DNA from: Verrucomicrobiota bacterium
GTDB taxonomy: Bacteria; Verrucomicrobiota; Verrucomicrobiia; Opitutales; Opitutaceae
Direction: 5' to 3'
Assembly (NCBI GenBank): GCA_016222805.1
Contig: JACRQG010000011.1
Span: 310,001 to 374,000 of the forward strand
DNA length: 64,000 nucleotides
Both the position numbers and the translations under genes were made by a program. The notes below the pieces were generated by a model, which saw only the letters and a program-made list of their open reading frames with translations, was not told the DNA's origin and ran no database searches. Shown here in pieces: positions 35,601 through 42,887 of the stretch; position 1 is the first letter of the stretch, and each line of letters starts with the position of its first letter.

Positions 35601-35669
35601 CAGGCGTACAGTCGGTACGACCTGGTCGCACCCCGCGAATACCGGCTGACGACAACTTACTCGTTCTAA
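32601..35669 (+). CDS. TonB-dependent receptor (Opitutaceae type)
   Basis: About 1022 residues from ATG at 32601 (ATG at 32604 and 32616 are also possible; MSARFCRCVAWLATFAAAGAA is the signal segment). The mature N-terminus carries SEVVELSPFEVNTSRDVGY, the box typical of Opitutaceae receptors, then a plug (AGSRLNARLRDTAGSV, TRTSIRGLAASQGMDYF, EDTRGPNSILFGIGAPGG) and a β-barrel ending in Phe (LTTTYSF). It lacks the carboxypeptidase-like domain found in the other receptor of this window. It probably imports a siderophore-like ligand or an oligosaccharide. The methyltransferase gene begins four bases after its stop. Confidence 0.9.
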   Translation: MMPAPMSARFCRCVAWLATFAAAGAAEPARVPSASEVVELSPFEVNTSRDVGYAAENTLAGSRLNARLRDTAGSVAVLTKEFLDDLAITDLQGILEYSVNAELDTNAWQATSEQNPMITGENLLTRTSIRGLAASQGMDYFMSITNMDPYRVGRFEDTRGPNSILFGIGAPGGLLNQTSKSAALHRHSATLRYGFGSWDRSRAEFDVNRVLVRDRLAATVAAVQQENGGWRQFDFQDKKRLFSSVVFRPVRALTLQAMGEVGRDQGAVMKSTPPTDAVLAWLDNRNARGVSAVTVAPTTAAPSAALVALGITARNGTSGGLNRRATWIENDGTIFDAIGTYLTGSYNTAGVRAPDGTPGATGGGLMINDPSVYPRWANAGGPGMRREQKLYNYTFSADWQPLRSLAVNVGQNYQQTTLTSRILVAANPTLRGEPNRTLGLNGPANPYAGQLYFEGNWRGDIHYGEFRETRVAATYSLASRQRPWLGRHRLAGAWSTSQQVDLHALSWLSLVGSPFNATPNNANNQVALRNYATEGDYGTYRVGDWRRVPQKFTFGGRTFDLAFVNDSAGANNSGMKQTNDSGLGVLQSYLFKDRLVTTFGVRRDQVEITQFGYYRDAVIGDAIDKDPAKASVNRLTARTQSTGAVFHVTEWLSLIANRSSNTGVPPLARTVFPLGQLAPLSRGKGEDVGIGLDLLDGRVSARLSYFTGEEKGRITSSGLGGAPARNQRVTDAFASVLVGAGRPFTAEQWTSVTRELNPPVNAIASDFLTEGYEARITTNLTRNWRLVLNYSYTDSGRTNVANELADWYGLKKAEGVLMVQGARQLADGRYVVDPGAYQSGGTVARWIELGNRSPAANLSNLATGTGGVTVAQEIFDLVDTLNDTKEQEEKRWGVRPHKVSFFTAYDFKEGWAKGITVGGGWRWRSANVIGSDSRGREITGKEIGAADAMLAYSWKVPRLPGRVRLQVNVANLLNDTKIIPVRLSTSDTVPDGFQLPGGRGQAYSRYDLVAPREYRLTTTYSF

Positions 35670-35673
35670 TCGC

Positions 35674-36327
35674 ATGAAAACTCCCTTCCCTCACGCTGGG
35701 CGTTGGATCCTCGGTGCGGCTGGCCTCGGCCTGGCCGCGCTTTCTTCGCTGTCGGGTGCGGAATCCGCCCCCGCCGCGCCGGTCTCCCCGCCGGCGGCCA
35801 AACGCAAGGCCCCGGACGTCATCTATGTTCCCACGCCCCAGGCGGTGGTGGACAAGATGCTCGAGATGGCGGAGGTGAAGGCGGGCGATGTGGTTTACGA
35901 CCTCGGATGCGGCGATGGCCGCATTGTGGTCACGGCGGCGAAGAAGTACGGCGTCAAGGCGGTGGGCTACGACATCGATCCGCAGCGTGTGAAGGAGGCG
36001 CGGGAGAACGTGAAGGCGGCGGGCGTCGAGCACCTCGTGCGCATCGAGGAGGCGGATGTGTTCACACTGGATCTGCGCGAGGCTTCGGTGGTGACGCTGT
36101 ACCTCCTGCCCGCCCTCAACGTGCGGCTGATGCCGCAGCTCGCCAAGCTGAAGCCGGGCTCGCGCATCGTCTCCCACAACTTCGACATGCGCGGAGCCAA
36201 GCCCGTGGAGGTGAAGCAGGTCTCCGTGTCGCCGGGCGAGGGTGGGGATGCCCTGTACGACGAGGATGCCGATCACACCGTCTACAAGTGGATCGTGCCG
36301 TGGGAACCCGAGCTGCCGGCGCGGTAA
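35674..36327 (+). CDS. Class I SAM-dependent methyltransferase with signal peptide
   Basis: 217 residues. The N-terminus (MKTPFPHAGRWILGAAGLGL, then AALSSLSGAESAPAAP) looks like a Sec signal peptide followed by an Ala/Pro linker. A Rossmann methyltransferase follows with motif I VVYDLGCGDGRIV, the acidic post-strand-2 GYDIDPQRV, and EADVFTLDL. The catalytic region is short (about 170 residues) and most like DOT1-like/UbiE-type small methyltransferases. An exported SAM enzyme is puzzling because SAM is not expected in the periplasm. It follows the TonB receptor by four bases, so it is cotranscribed with it. Substrate unknown. Confidence 0.8.
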   Translation: MKTPFPHAGRWILGAAGLGLAALSSLSGAESAPAAPVSPPAAKRKAPDVIYVPTPQAVVDKMLEMAEVKAGDVVYDLGCGDGRIVVTAAKKYGVKAVGYDIDPQRVKEARENVKAAGVEHLVRIEEADVFTLDLREASVVTLYLLPALNVRLMPQLAKLKPGSRIVSHNFDMRGAKPVEVKQVSVSPGEGGDALYDEDADHTVYKWIVPWEPELPAR

Positions 36328-36335
36328 CGTCAGGA

Positions 36336-37124
36336 TCAGCGGCGTACCGGCGCTTCCGGGCCTAGGGTCCGGGCGCTGGCGTCGGCCCCGGCCGGTGCCT
36401 CCAGAAAGTCCCCGGGGAGAATCAGCGAGAAGACGGTGGCGTTCGGAGTTGAGCCATAGACGACCCGTCCCCCCATACGCAAGGTGCAGGCCTGGGTGAT
36501 GTGCAGGCCAAAGCCCACGCCACCGCCGGGCGAGCGTTTGCGCGGCACAAAAAGGTGGCGGACCACTTCGGCCCCGAGCTTGGGGCCGCGGTTGATCACA
36601 TGGATCCAGCGCCGTCCGCCCCGGGCGCCGACACTCACGGTAACCGGGGTCTGCGGGGCGCTGTACTTGAGCGCGTTGCGGACCAGTTGGCTGAGAGCGT
36701 GGCGAAGGAGCACGGGGCAGAAACTGGTGGTGGCCTCGCCGCCGCGGAGCACGACGCCCACGCGACCGATGGCGCCGTTGCCCACCAGGTGGGGGTCGGT
36801 GACCACGCTGCGGACAAACGCGAAGAGGTCCGCCCGGCTGAAGACTGCGGGTTCCGCGGTGCTCTCGAGCAACACCCGGAGGCCCCGAATCAGGTCGCTC
36901 ATGACATTGACGCCCCGGTGAATCTGCTGGAGCGCGAAGGCGTGGGTGGAACTGTCCGGGGTGTTGTGCTTGATGAGTTCGAGGCCGCTGGCGACGACCG
37001 TCACCGCGTTGGCGATCTCGTGCAGGGCCACGCCGTGGATCAGATCGCGCTGATGAAGAGCCGCCCGCTCGCGCTCCAGCGCCTCGAGCAGGGCGGTCTC
37101 AATGCGGGTGAAGCCGTCGTTCAT
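36336..37124 (-). CDS. Small soluble histidine kinase
   Basis: From ATG at 37124, which overlaps the preceding stop by ATGA, the protein has 262 residues and no sensor or membrane segment. The dimerisation helix has His35 in GVALHEIANAVTVV, an H-box variant. The ATPase domain has LVRNALKYSAP (N-box) and GGGVGFGLHIT (G2), but the G1 motif reads NRGPKLG instead of DxGxG, so nucleotide binding may be weakened. It is the last gene of the peptide-YcaO operon. Input is probably a protein partner, perhaps the 75-residue product encoded just before it. It could also serve as a phosphotransfer protein. Confidence 0.78.
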   Translation of the reverse strand: MNDGFTRIETALLEALERERAALHQRDLIHGVALHEIANAVTVVASGLELIKHNTPDSSTHAFALQQIHRGVNVMSDLIRGLRVLLESTAEPAVFSRADLFAFVRSVVTDPHLVGNGAIGRVGVVLRGGEATTSFCPVLLRHALSQLVRNALKYSAPQTPVTVSVGARGGRRWIHVINRGPKLGAEVVRHLFVPRKRSPGGGVGFGLHITQACTLRMGGRVVYGSTPNATVFSLILPGDFLEAPAGADASARTLGPEAPVRR

Positions 37125-37348
37125 GCGGCCGACGACATCCGCGTGGCATCGGCGCGAGCCAGCCGTCCGGATGCTTCCAGGCGCTGCCAAGTTCGCGAGT
37201 ACAGGGCGAGAAGCACCTCGGCAATGTCGTGGTCGCCAAGGTGGCCGCGTTCATAGGCGACGCGCGTGAACGCGATGGCGGAGGCCCGCCCGTGTTCAAG
37301 ATCCAGACGGCGGATCTGCGCGAGGAGATCGGGAGAGGCGAGGGTCAT
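37121..37348 (-). CDS. 75-residue hypothetical protein in YcaO operon
   Basis: This small, probably all-helical protein (LLAQIRRLDLEHGRASAIA, ERGHLGDHDIAEVLLALYSR) has no signal peptide or Cys. Its ATG is directly adjacent to the YcaO stop (no intergenic base), and its own stop overlaps the kinase start by ATGA. The position therefore strongly supports it being real and translated with both. I recognise no family. It may be an adaptor between the YcaO protein or its product and the kinase, but that rests on gene order alone. Confidence 0.65.
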   Translation of the reverse strand: MTLASPDLLAQIRRLDLEHGRASAIAFTRVAYERGHLGDHDIAEVLLALYSRTWQRLEASGRLARADATRMSSAA

Positions 37349-38233
37349 TTACCAAAAGAAGAAGTCCGCGCTGGGTTGGAGGTAGTCCCGGGTGGGCATC
37401 GCCACCGCGCAGCGCCATACCGTGGCCCAGCGCGACCACGGCCCCGGAATCTCCCCATCGAAGACCGGCTGCCATTTCGGCGCCGGCCGGTCCGCCTTGC
37501 GGGCCAGGCGTTCGCGAAAGCGCGCGTGCCCCTCGTCCGAGGAGAAGAAGAGCGCGCGTCGTTCCAGGAAATTCGCGACACTCACAATCGCACCCTTGGC
37601 GCGGTGCGCGGTGATGACGAAGTCCGCCCGGGCGAGTTCGACGGCGGCCCGGCAGGCGGCCGAGGCGAGGGTGCTCCCGGCGGCGTGGCCGAAGGAAACC
37701 CCCGCGCGGGTCTTCTGGGTGAGAATCACCACTTCGCCTTCGCCGGCGTTGTGGCAGATGCGAATCAGATCCACCCCGGGAAAGGGCGAGGGCCGAAGTT
37801 CGGCGTCGAAACGTCCGTCCCACCAGGAAATGACCGCATAACGCTCCAGGGCCTCCATCCGCGCCCGGCGGGCGGCCTGGGAGCGGAGGAAGCCGGGGAA
37901 GGCGGCCATGCCGTTCGAACTGCGGTCGACATCAAACCCGTACTTCGCGGCGTCGCTGCTCCGGTACTTGGCGAGGAAGGCCCACCGCTCCAGGGCTTCC
38001 GAAATCGCCATGTGGCAGGCGGTGGCCGGGGTGTCGGCGGAACCCGTGCCGTCGGCATGCCCGTACAGGGCATGGGTCGGTTTGCCGATGGAGAGTTCCG
38101 GCCGGAGGAACGCATTGGCCTGTTGCTGGGGCTTGCCCAGCACCGAGCAGACCGAAGTCGTGACCCGTTCGATGGGGCCGCCGTCCGCGGTGAAGACGTT
38201 GCGGTAGCGGACGGCGGCGAGCGAGAGACTCAT
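37349..38233 (-). CDS. YcaO-family protein (RiPP cyclodehydratase-like)
   Basis: From ATG at 38233 the protein has 294 residues. The three YcaO ATP/Mg motifs are visible in order: CHMAISEALERWAF (first ExxER), SSNGMAAFPGF followed by ARMEALERYAVISWW (second ExxER), and AACRAAVELARADFV (third). Known YcaO enzymes activate peptide backbones with ATP to form azolines, thioamides or amidines. This one is shorter than most (about 380 or more) and lacks the C-terminal PxP motif of azoline-forming enzymes. No TfuA, E1-like ocin-ThiF or dehydrogenase partner is nearby. The gene 25 bases upstream encodes a Cys-containing 62-residue peptide, an obvious candidate substrate. Confidence 0.8.
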   Translation of the reverse strand: MSLSLAAVRYRNVFTADGGPIERVTTSVCSVLGKPQQQANAFLRPELSIGKPTHALYGHADGTGSADTPATACHMAISEALERWAFLAKYRSSDAAKYGFDVDRSSNGMAAFPGFLRSQAARRARMEALERYAVISWWDGRFDAELRPSPFPGVDLIRICHNAGEGEVVILTQKTRAGVSFGHAAGSTLASAACRAAVELARADFVITAHRAKGAIVSVANFLERRALFFSSDEGHARFRERLARKADRPAPKWQPVFDGEIPGPWSRWATVWRCAVAMPTRDYLQPSADFFFW

Positions 38234-38258
38234 GGAATGCGGGAGGGCCGAGGGGGCG

Positions 38259-38447
38259 TCACTCGGGGTCGATGTAGCAGGCGACGCAGGGGTCTTCGGG
38301 CCGGGCCAGCTCATCCGTGGCGGCGATGGATTGGGCGTGCTGGCAGACCGGATCGATGCGGGAGGCGAGTTGTTCGAAGCCGGCGAGCAGCGAGGTCGTG
38401 GCGAGAAGGCCGCAGAACAGGGCCGAGAGTTTTGCGAATGGTCTCAT
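38259..38447 (-). CDS. Candidate precursor peptide: exported, Cys-containing, 62 residues
   Basis: The peptide starts MRPFAKLSALFCGLLATTSL and has a hydrophobic segment at residues 7-23 that reads as a Sec signal or membrane anchor. A polar C-terminal part holds Cys35 (DPVC), Cys54 and Cys57 (DPCVACYIDPE). The gene lies 25 bases before the YcaO start on the same strand, and 38 bases from the divergent hybrid kinase gene. Cys residues after a short leader, beside a YcaO gene, suggest a modified peptide; the paired Cys could also bind metal or form a disulfide. No strong ribosome binding site is visible. It could instead be a small lipoprotein-like or membrane peptide. Confidence 0.6.
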   Translation of the reverse strand: MRPFAKLSALFCGLLATTSLLAGFEQLASRIDPVCQHAQSIAATDELARPEDPCVACYIDPE

Positions 38448-38485
38448 GGCAGCGGTAGATTCGCATTGCCTGGGGAGATCGAGGG

Positions 38486-41400
38486 ATGGGAGATTCTCCC
38501 CTACTTGGGATGAAAGCGGTCCCCCGAATCCGAGTGAGTTTTGTGCTTGCACTCCTGGCGGTCCCGGTGGCCGCAGCGGAGTTCGGTCCCCTGCTTGTCG
38601 GCCTGGAGATTCCGGACGCATTGCGGCGCCGCCCCATCTGGTGCGCCGCTCCGCTTCCCGGAGGGCACCTGGCGGTGGGATTCGAGGGCGGGGTGGCGGT
38701 TGGGGTGCCGGGTGGAGCCTGGCAGACTGTATCCGCGCCGGGTGGACGCACCGTCCGGGTGATCCGCCCCGCGCACGAGCGGGTGCTGGCCGCCGGTTTC
38801 GGGTTCTGCGCGATCGTGCGGGCCGGTGGATTGCAGCTCGTCGAGGGCATGAGCGGGGAGTATGCCGACGCGGAGGCAGTTCCGGAGGGCTGGCTGGTGG
38901 CAGGGAGCGACGGGGCCTGGCTGGTGAATCCGGACGGGGTTGCCCGCCAGGTTTGCCCGCCGCCGGAGAATCTCAGCGGCCTCCAGACGTTGCTGCTCGT
39001 GAGCCGGGGCGAGGTTCTCGTGAGCGTCCGGGGCCGACCCTTGCAGGCATGGCGCGGCGGCCGCCTGGAGGAGCATCGCCCAATTCGCGCCCCGGGTGGT
39101 GGCCGGCTTTACCGGACCTCCGGCTCCTTGGAGTTGTGGGATACCGGGGTATGGGATCCGGCGGGCCGGATCCCGTGGCTGGCACCTCCCCGGGAGGCTG
39201 CGGAAAAAAGCGGCGGGTATGTCGGCCTCGCCGATTTCGACAGCGTCGTGCTCGCCGCCACGTATCACGGGGGGCTGGCTGCGCACGACCGCGGGACGGG
39301 GAGGGGGCTGTGGCAGTGGCGCGACGGCGGCAACGTCTTCGGCTTGCAGCGCCACGGCGGGGATGTGCTGGTGAGCACTGCCTTGGGAGTATTCAACGTG
39401 GCCGACCCGGTGAGGGTCGGGCAGGTGCCGCTGCGCAATGTTCGCGTGGCGGAGCTGTTGGTCGATGCTCAGGGAGCAGCCGAGTTGGTGACCTCCTCGG
39501 GGGTGTTGCGGCTCCTCCGTGATCGCGTGGAAGAGAGCTCAGAATCCTGGCCGGTGCGCGGCGAAATGGCGGTGGAGGGGGCAAACCTCCGGTTCGCCGG
39601 CGTACAGAAAGGACTTCGCAGCCGCTTTCTCACCGGCGCGGTGCAGCTCCGTGATACCGCCGCCGTCTCCCTCAGCCACGAGCTGGTGCTCATCTCCCGG
39701 AACGGGAGGAGTGTGACGGTGCCGCTCGAAGGGCTGGTCGGGGCGGTGGCGACGGATGGCAACCGGATCTTTGCCGGAACGGCCATGAAGGGTGTTTATG
39801 TCGTGGAACCGGAGGGGCGAATCGTGGCGCGGCACGGCACCGGACGCGCCACGGTCAGCGAACTGGGCCCGGGACGGGTCGCCCTGCTGTTCTGGGATGG
39901 CGAGGTGATCGACTCCGATGGCCAGCGCCTGGGCAAGGTGCCAGAGGGCAATCCGCTGGACGCGGCCCTCGTGCAGGGTCGCGTGGTCGTTCTGGCCACC
40001 CGGGCGGAGGGAAGTCCCGTGTTGGGCTGGCTGAGTCCGACGGAGTGGGCGCCGATCGAAATTCCAGGCTTGGCGGCGGTGGGCGCGGAGCAGATTGCGG
40101 CCTCGGACGAATTCTTGTTTGTCGCGGGGCCGAGCGGGATCCTGCGGATGCGCCTGCCCCTGGTGGCGTCGAATGCTCCCACGGCGTCGTGGAGCTGGTC
40201 GGCGGAAACGCAGGGCCGTGAAGTACGGTTGCCGGATCCGGAGTCGGACGAAGTGCGGCTCCGGGTGCCGGGGATGGATCTTCCTCCCGCACCGGCGACG
40301 ACCTTTCGCCTGCGCACTGGCCGGGGAGAATGGATAACGCTGGCCCCCGGCGCCACCCATCGCCTGGTCGTGGGTGCCGGTGCGACCCCGGTGGAGCTGA
40401 CGGCGGAGCGCAACGGGCGCGTGGACCGGCAGGAGTTCGTGGTGATTCGTCCGCGACCGTGGTATCAGCGACCGTGGGCCTGGCCGATCCATGTCGGCGC
40501 CCTGGGCCTGGTAGTCTTCGGCCTGGCGCGCTGGCGGACCCGCCACCTCGAGCGGCGCACGCGGGAGTTGGAGGCCCGGGTGAAGGAGCGCACGGAAGAG
40601 CTGCAGAAGGCCAATGCCGTGAAGGAGGAGTTTCTCGCCAGCATCAGCCACGAGATTCGCAATCCCCTGAACGGCGTCGTCGGGATCTGCGAGATGCTGG
40701 CGCGGCGCGACGTCGGTGCGCGGGAGCGGATGCTGGTGCGCACTCTGGGTGGCTGCGCCGACCAGCTGCGTTCCATGCTCGACGACATTCTCGACTTCTC
40801 GCAGCTGGAGCGAAAATCGCCGAACCTCACCAATGTGGATTTTGACCTGGTGGCGCTGGTCGAGGAGTGCGCGCGGGTGATGGATCCGGATTTGCGGGCC
40901 TGCTCGCTGCTCCTGCCGGAACAGGCCTGCTGGTTGCACGGGGACTCCGGCAAGTTGCGTCAGATCGTCTGCAATCTCATCTCCAACGCCCTGAAATACG
41001 GCGTGCCCCGGGAGGCGGGCGTGGAGGTGAAATTGAAGGCGGAGGCCGGCGGGCGGGTCCGACTGCGGGTCGCCGTGCGGAACACAGGCCCGACCATTCC
41101 GGCCGTCGAACTGCCCCGGCTGTTCGATTCGTTCCAGCGCGGGTCGCAGACCGCGGGAGTGCCGGGCTCGGGCTTGGGGCTGGCCGTGTGCCGGCGGCTG
41201 GCCAATGCCCTGGGGGGACATCTCACCGCGGCGAGTACGGAAGGCGTGACGGAATTTGCGTTGGAGGCACTGCTGCCCAGCTCGCAACCGCCGGCCAGCG
41301 TCGATCATACTTCCGCCCCGGTTTCCCGGGCCCTGGCCATCGAGGACGAGGACTACAATCGAATCGTCCTGGGGGACGTGTTGCGGATGCTGGGTTACTC

Positions 41401-42025
41401 GGTGGACTGGGCGGTGGATGCGGCGGCGGCTTTGCGACTCGCAGCCGAGAGACCGTATGACCTCGTGCTGACCGACTGGCGCCTGCCGGACATGGAAGGG
41501 GGCGAACTCTGCCGCCGGCTGAACGCGCTGATGCCGGAGCCCAAACCCCCCGTCATTGCCGTCACGGCCTACGCGTCGAGGGAGAAACTGGAGGAGGCCC
41601 GGGCGGTGGGAATGGCGGGATTCGTGACCAAGCCCGTGACGCGCGAGAAGCTGGAAACCGCCATCCGCGGCGTGGGAGTAGGCCAGGTGCCGCGGCGGTC
41701 CCTGGATACCGACGTGGCGCCCGCGGGGAGGGCGGGACCGCTGGCTCAGCTGGGGGACCTGGCGCCCTCTCCCGCGGAATGCGCCGATCGTTTGGCGGGA
41801 AAATGGCGGGCGTTGCTGACCCTGGCGGATCTTCAGGATCCGCGGACAGCCAAGGAGGCGCACAGCTTGCGGTCGCTCCTGCTGATGGTGGGGGACGAAG
41901 CCGCGGCGGACCAGTTGGCCTTGATAGAGACCGCCGCTGATGCCGGCGAATGGGCCGATGTCAGGCGCCTGCTGCCCATCGCAGCCGAGGATGTCGGCGC
42001 GATCGAGTCGCGTTTGCGGCGGTAG
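38486..42025 (+). CDS. Hybrid histidine kinase: periplasmic propeller, HisKA, ATPase, receiver, Hpt
   Basis: 1179 residues. A signal/anchor segment (VSFVLALLAVPVAAA) is followed by ~620 residues of repeated β-strand blades (GGHLAVGFEGG, GGDVLVSTALGVF, GNRIFAGTAMKGVYVV). This resembles the two-component regulator propeller sensors used for extracellular signals. Then come a membrane helix (WAWPIHVGALGLVVFGLA), a coiled coil, HisKA with His722 (ISHEIRNPLNG), an ATPase domain (SNALKYG, GSGLGLAVCRRL), a receiver with Asp997 (LTDWRLPD), and a C-terminal Hpt-like helix bundle with His1126 (EAHSLRSLLL). It therefore carries a His-Asp-His relay. It is divergent from the peptide-YcaO operon, and the LuxR-type regulator 16 bases past its end is the likely final acceptor. 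Confidence 0.9.
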   Translation: MGDSPLLGMKAVPRIRVSFVLALLAVPVAAAEFGPLLVGLEIPDALRRRPIWCAAPLPGGHLAVGFEGGVAVGVPGGAWQTVSAPGGRTVRVIRPAHERVLAAGFGFCAIVRAGGLQLVEGMSGEYADAEAVPEGWLVAGSDGAWLVNPDGVARQVCPPPENLSGLQTLLLVSRGEVLVSVRGRPLQAWRGGRLEEHRPIRAPGGGRLYRTSGSLELWDTGVWDPAGRIPWLAPPREAAEKSGGYVGLADFDSVVLAATYHGGLAAHDRGTGRGLWQWRDGGNVFGLQRHGGDVLVSTALGVFNVADPVRVGQVPLRNVRVAELLVDAQGAAELVTSSGVLRLLRDRVEESSESWPVRGEMAVEGANLRFAGVQKGLRSRFLTGAVQLRDTAAVSLSHELVLISRNGRSVTVPLEGLVGAVATDGNRIFAGTAMKGVYVVEPEGRIVARHGTGRATVSELGPGRVALLFWDGEVIDSDGQRLGKVPEGNPLDAALVQGRVVVLATRAEGSPVLGWLSPTEWAPIEIPGLAAVGAEQIAASDEFLFVAGPSGILRMRLPLVASNAPTASWSWSAETQGREVRLPDPESDEVRLRVPGMDLPPAPATTFRLRTGRGEWITLAPGATHRLVVGAGATPVELTAERNGRVDRQEFVVIRPRPWYQRPWAWPIHVGALGLVVFGLARWRTRHLERRTRELEARVKERTEELQKANAVKEEFLASISHEIRNPLNGVVGICEMLARRDVGARERMLVRTLGGCADQLRSMLDDILDFSQLERKSPNLTNVDFDLVALVEECARVMDPDLRACSLLLPEQACWLHGDSGKLRQIVCNLISNALKYGVPREAGVEVKLKAEAGGRVRLRVAVRNTGPTIPAVELPRLFDSFQRGSQTAGVPGSGLGLAVCRRLANALGGHLTAASTEGVTEFALEALLPSSQPPASVDHTSAPVSRALAIEDEDYNRIVLGDVLRMLGYSVDWAVDAAAALRLAAERPYDLVLTDWRLPDMEGGELCRRLNALMPEPKPPVIAVTAYASREKLEEARAVGMAGFVTKPVTREKLETAIRGVGVGQVPRRSLDTDVAPAGRAGPLAQLGDLAPSPAECADRLAGKWRALLTLADLQDPRTAKEAHSLRSLLLMVGDEAAADQLALIETAADAGEWADVRRLLPIAAEDVGAIESRLRR

Positions 42026-42041
42026 CCCGCACCCCGGGCGG

Positions 42042-42704
42042 TTACCGGCGCCGCTGATGGTGCGCCGCGGCGGCGGTCGAGTCGTGCACCACCCCGTGGC
42101 GGATTGCGTAGTCGATCAGTTCCTCCGCCGAATGAAGGTCCAGCTTGCGCATGATGCGCTTCCGGTGATCGGCGATCGTGGCGAGCGCCGACCCGGTGAA
42201 CTCGGCGATCTCCGCGTTGCTGAACCGCTGGCCAAGAAGCGCGAGCACCTGAATTTCCTTGGGGCTGAGGAGCTTCGTCGGGGCCAGGGGGTCGCGACCC
42301 GCCGCCTGGATGATCTCCATCACGCCCCGCGAAAAGACCATCCGACCGGCGATCGCGTGCCGGATGACGGCAACCAGTTCCGCTTCGCCGTCGCCCTTGT
42401 GCACAAGACTGATGCCGGCGGCCTGGAGTCGCTTGAAGGGAAAGGCGGCCTTGATGGAACTGAGGGCGACGATGGCCCCGCGGCCCCCGGACTGGGCCCG
42501 CTGCACCGCCCAGTCCAGCGTGGAGCCATCGCCCAGCTCGATGTCCAGCAATACCAGGTCCGCCCGCCGCAATTCGGTCTCCTGGGATTTCAACTCCGCC
42601 ATGGAACCGACGGCAGTGAGCGTCGTGACGCTGAAATGACGGCGCAGCAATCCGGCGAGATAGTCACGCACGAGAGTCTGATCTTCGATGACAGCGACGT
42701 GCAT
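42042..42704 (-). CDS. LuxR/NarL-family response regulator
   Basis: 220 residues from ATG at 42704. The receiver has Glu7-Asp8 and phospho-acceptor Asp54 (VLLDIELGDG). The C-terminal LuxR-type HTH reads LSPKEIQVLALLGQRFSNAEIAE, followed by the recognition helix region (IADHRKRIMRKL). It is convergent with the hybrid kinase (16-base gap), whose Hpt domain is a natural donor. It shares a 183-base divergent promoter region with an HDOD gene; that region holds a near-palindrome (42824-42840) that it might bind. Confidence 0.9.
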   Translation of the reverse strand: MHVAVIEDQTLVRDYLAGLLRRHFSVTTLTAVGSMAELKSQETELRRADLVLLDIELGDGSTLDWAVQRAQSGGRGAIVALSSIKAAFPFKRLQAAGISLVHKGDGEAELVAVIRHAIAGRMVFSRGVMEIIQAAGRDPLAPTKLLSPKEIQVLALLGQRFSNAEIAEFTGSALATIADHRKRIMRKLDLHSAEELIDYAIRHGVVHDSTAAAAHHQRRR

Positions 42705-42823
42705 AGTCTCGTCGTTATCGGCACATTCGACGCTGGACAAGACTCCGATGGCCGTGGCTTTGCGGGCGAAGCCATTGATGCAGAGCGGGGTCGGTCGCCC
42801 GCTACCCGGGGCCGGTAGGGCAC

Positions 42824-42840
42824 ATTCCCTAGGTAGGAAT
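42824..42840. promoter_or_regulatory. Near-palindromic site in divergent region (possible operator)
   Basis: ATTCCCTAGGTAGGAAT has five-base arms (ATTCC/GGAAT) around a CTAGG core and lies between the LuxR-type regulator and the HDOD gene, directly upstream of a σ28-like promoter. It could be the regulator's own site; no second copy was found by eye. Confidence 0.35.
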
Positions 42841-42844
42841 CCCC

Positions 42845-42871
42845 TTAAGCGCCCGGAATCTGTGCCGACTA
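42845..42871 (+). promoter_or_regulatory. σ28-like promoter for HDOD gene
   Basis: TTAAGCGC-N11-GCCGACTA resembles the flagellar σ28 consensus TAAAGTTT-N11-GCCGATAA. The -10 matches six of eight bases and the spacer is exact, but the -35 is weak. It ends 16 bases before the ATG, almost the same distance as the better match in front of the HDOD gene at 49658. Confidence 0.45.
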
Positions 42872-42887
42872 GAGGTTCCACGCCCCG

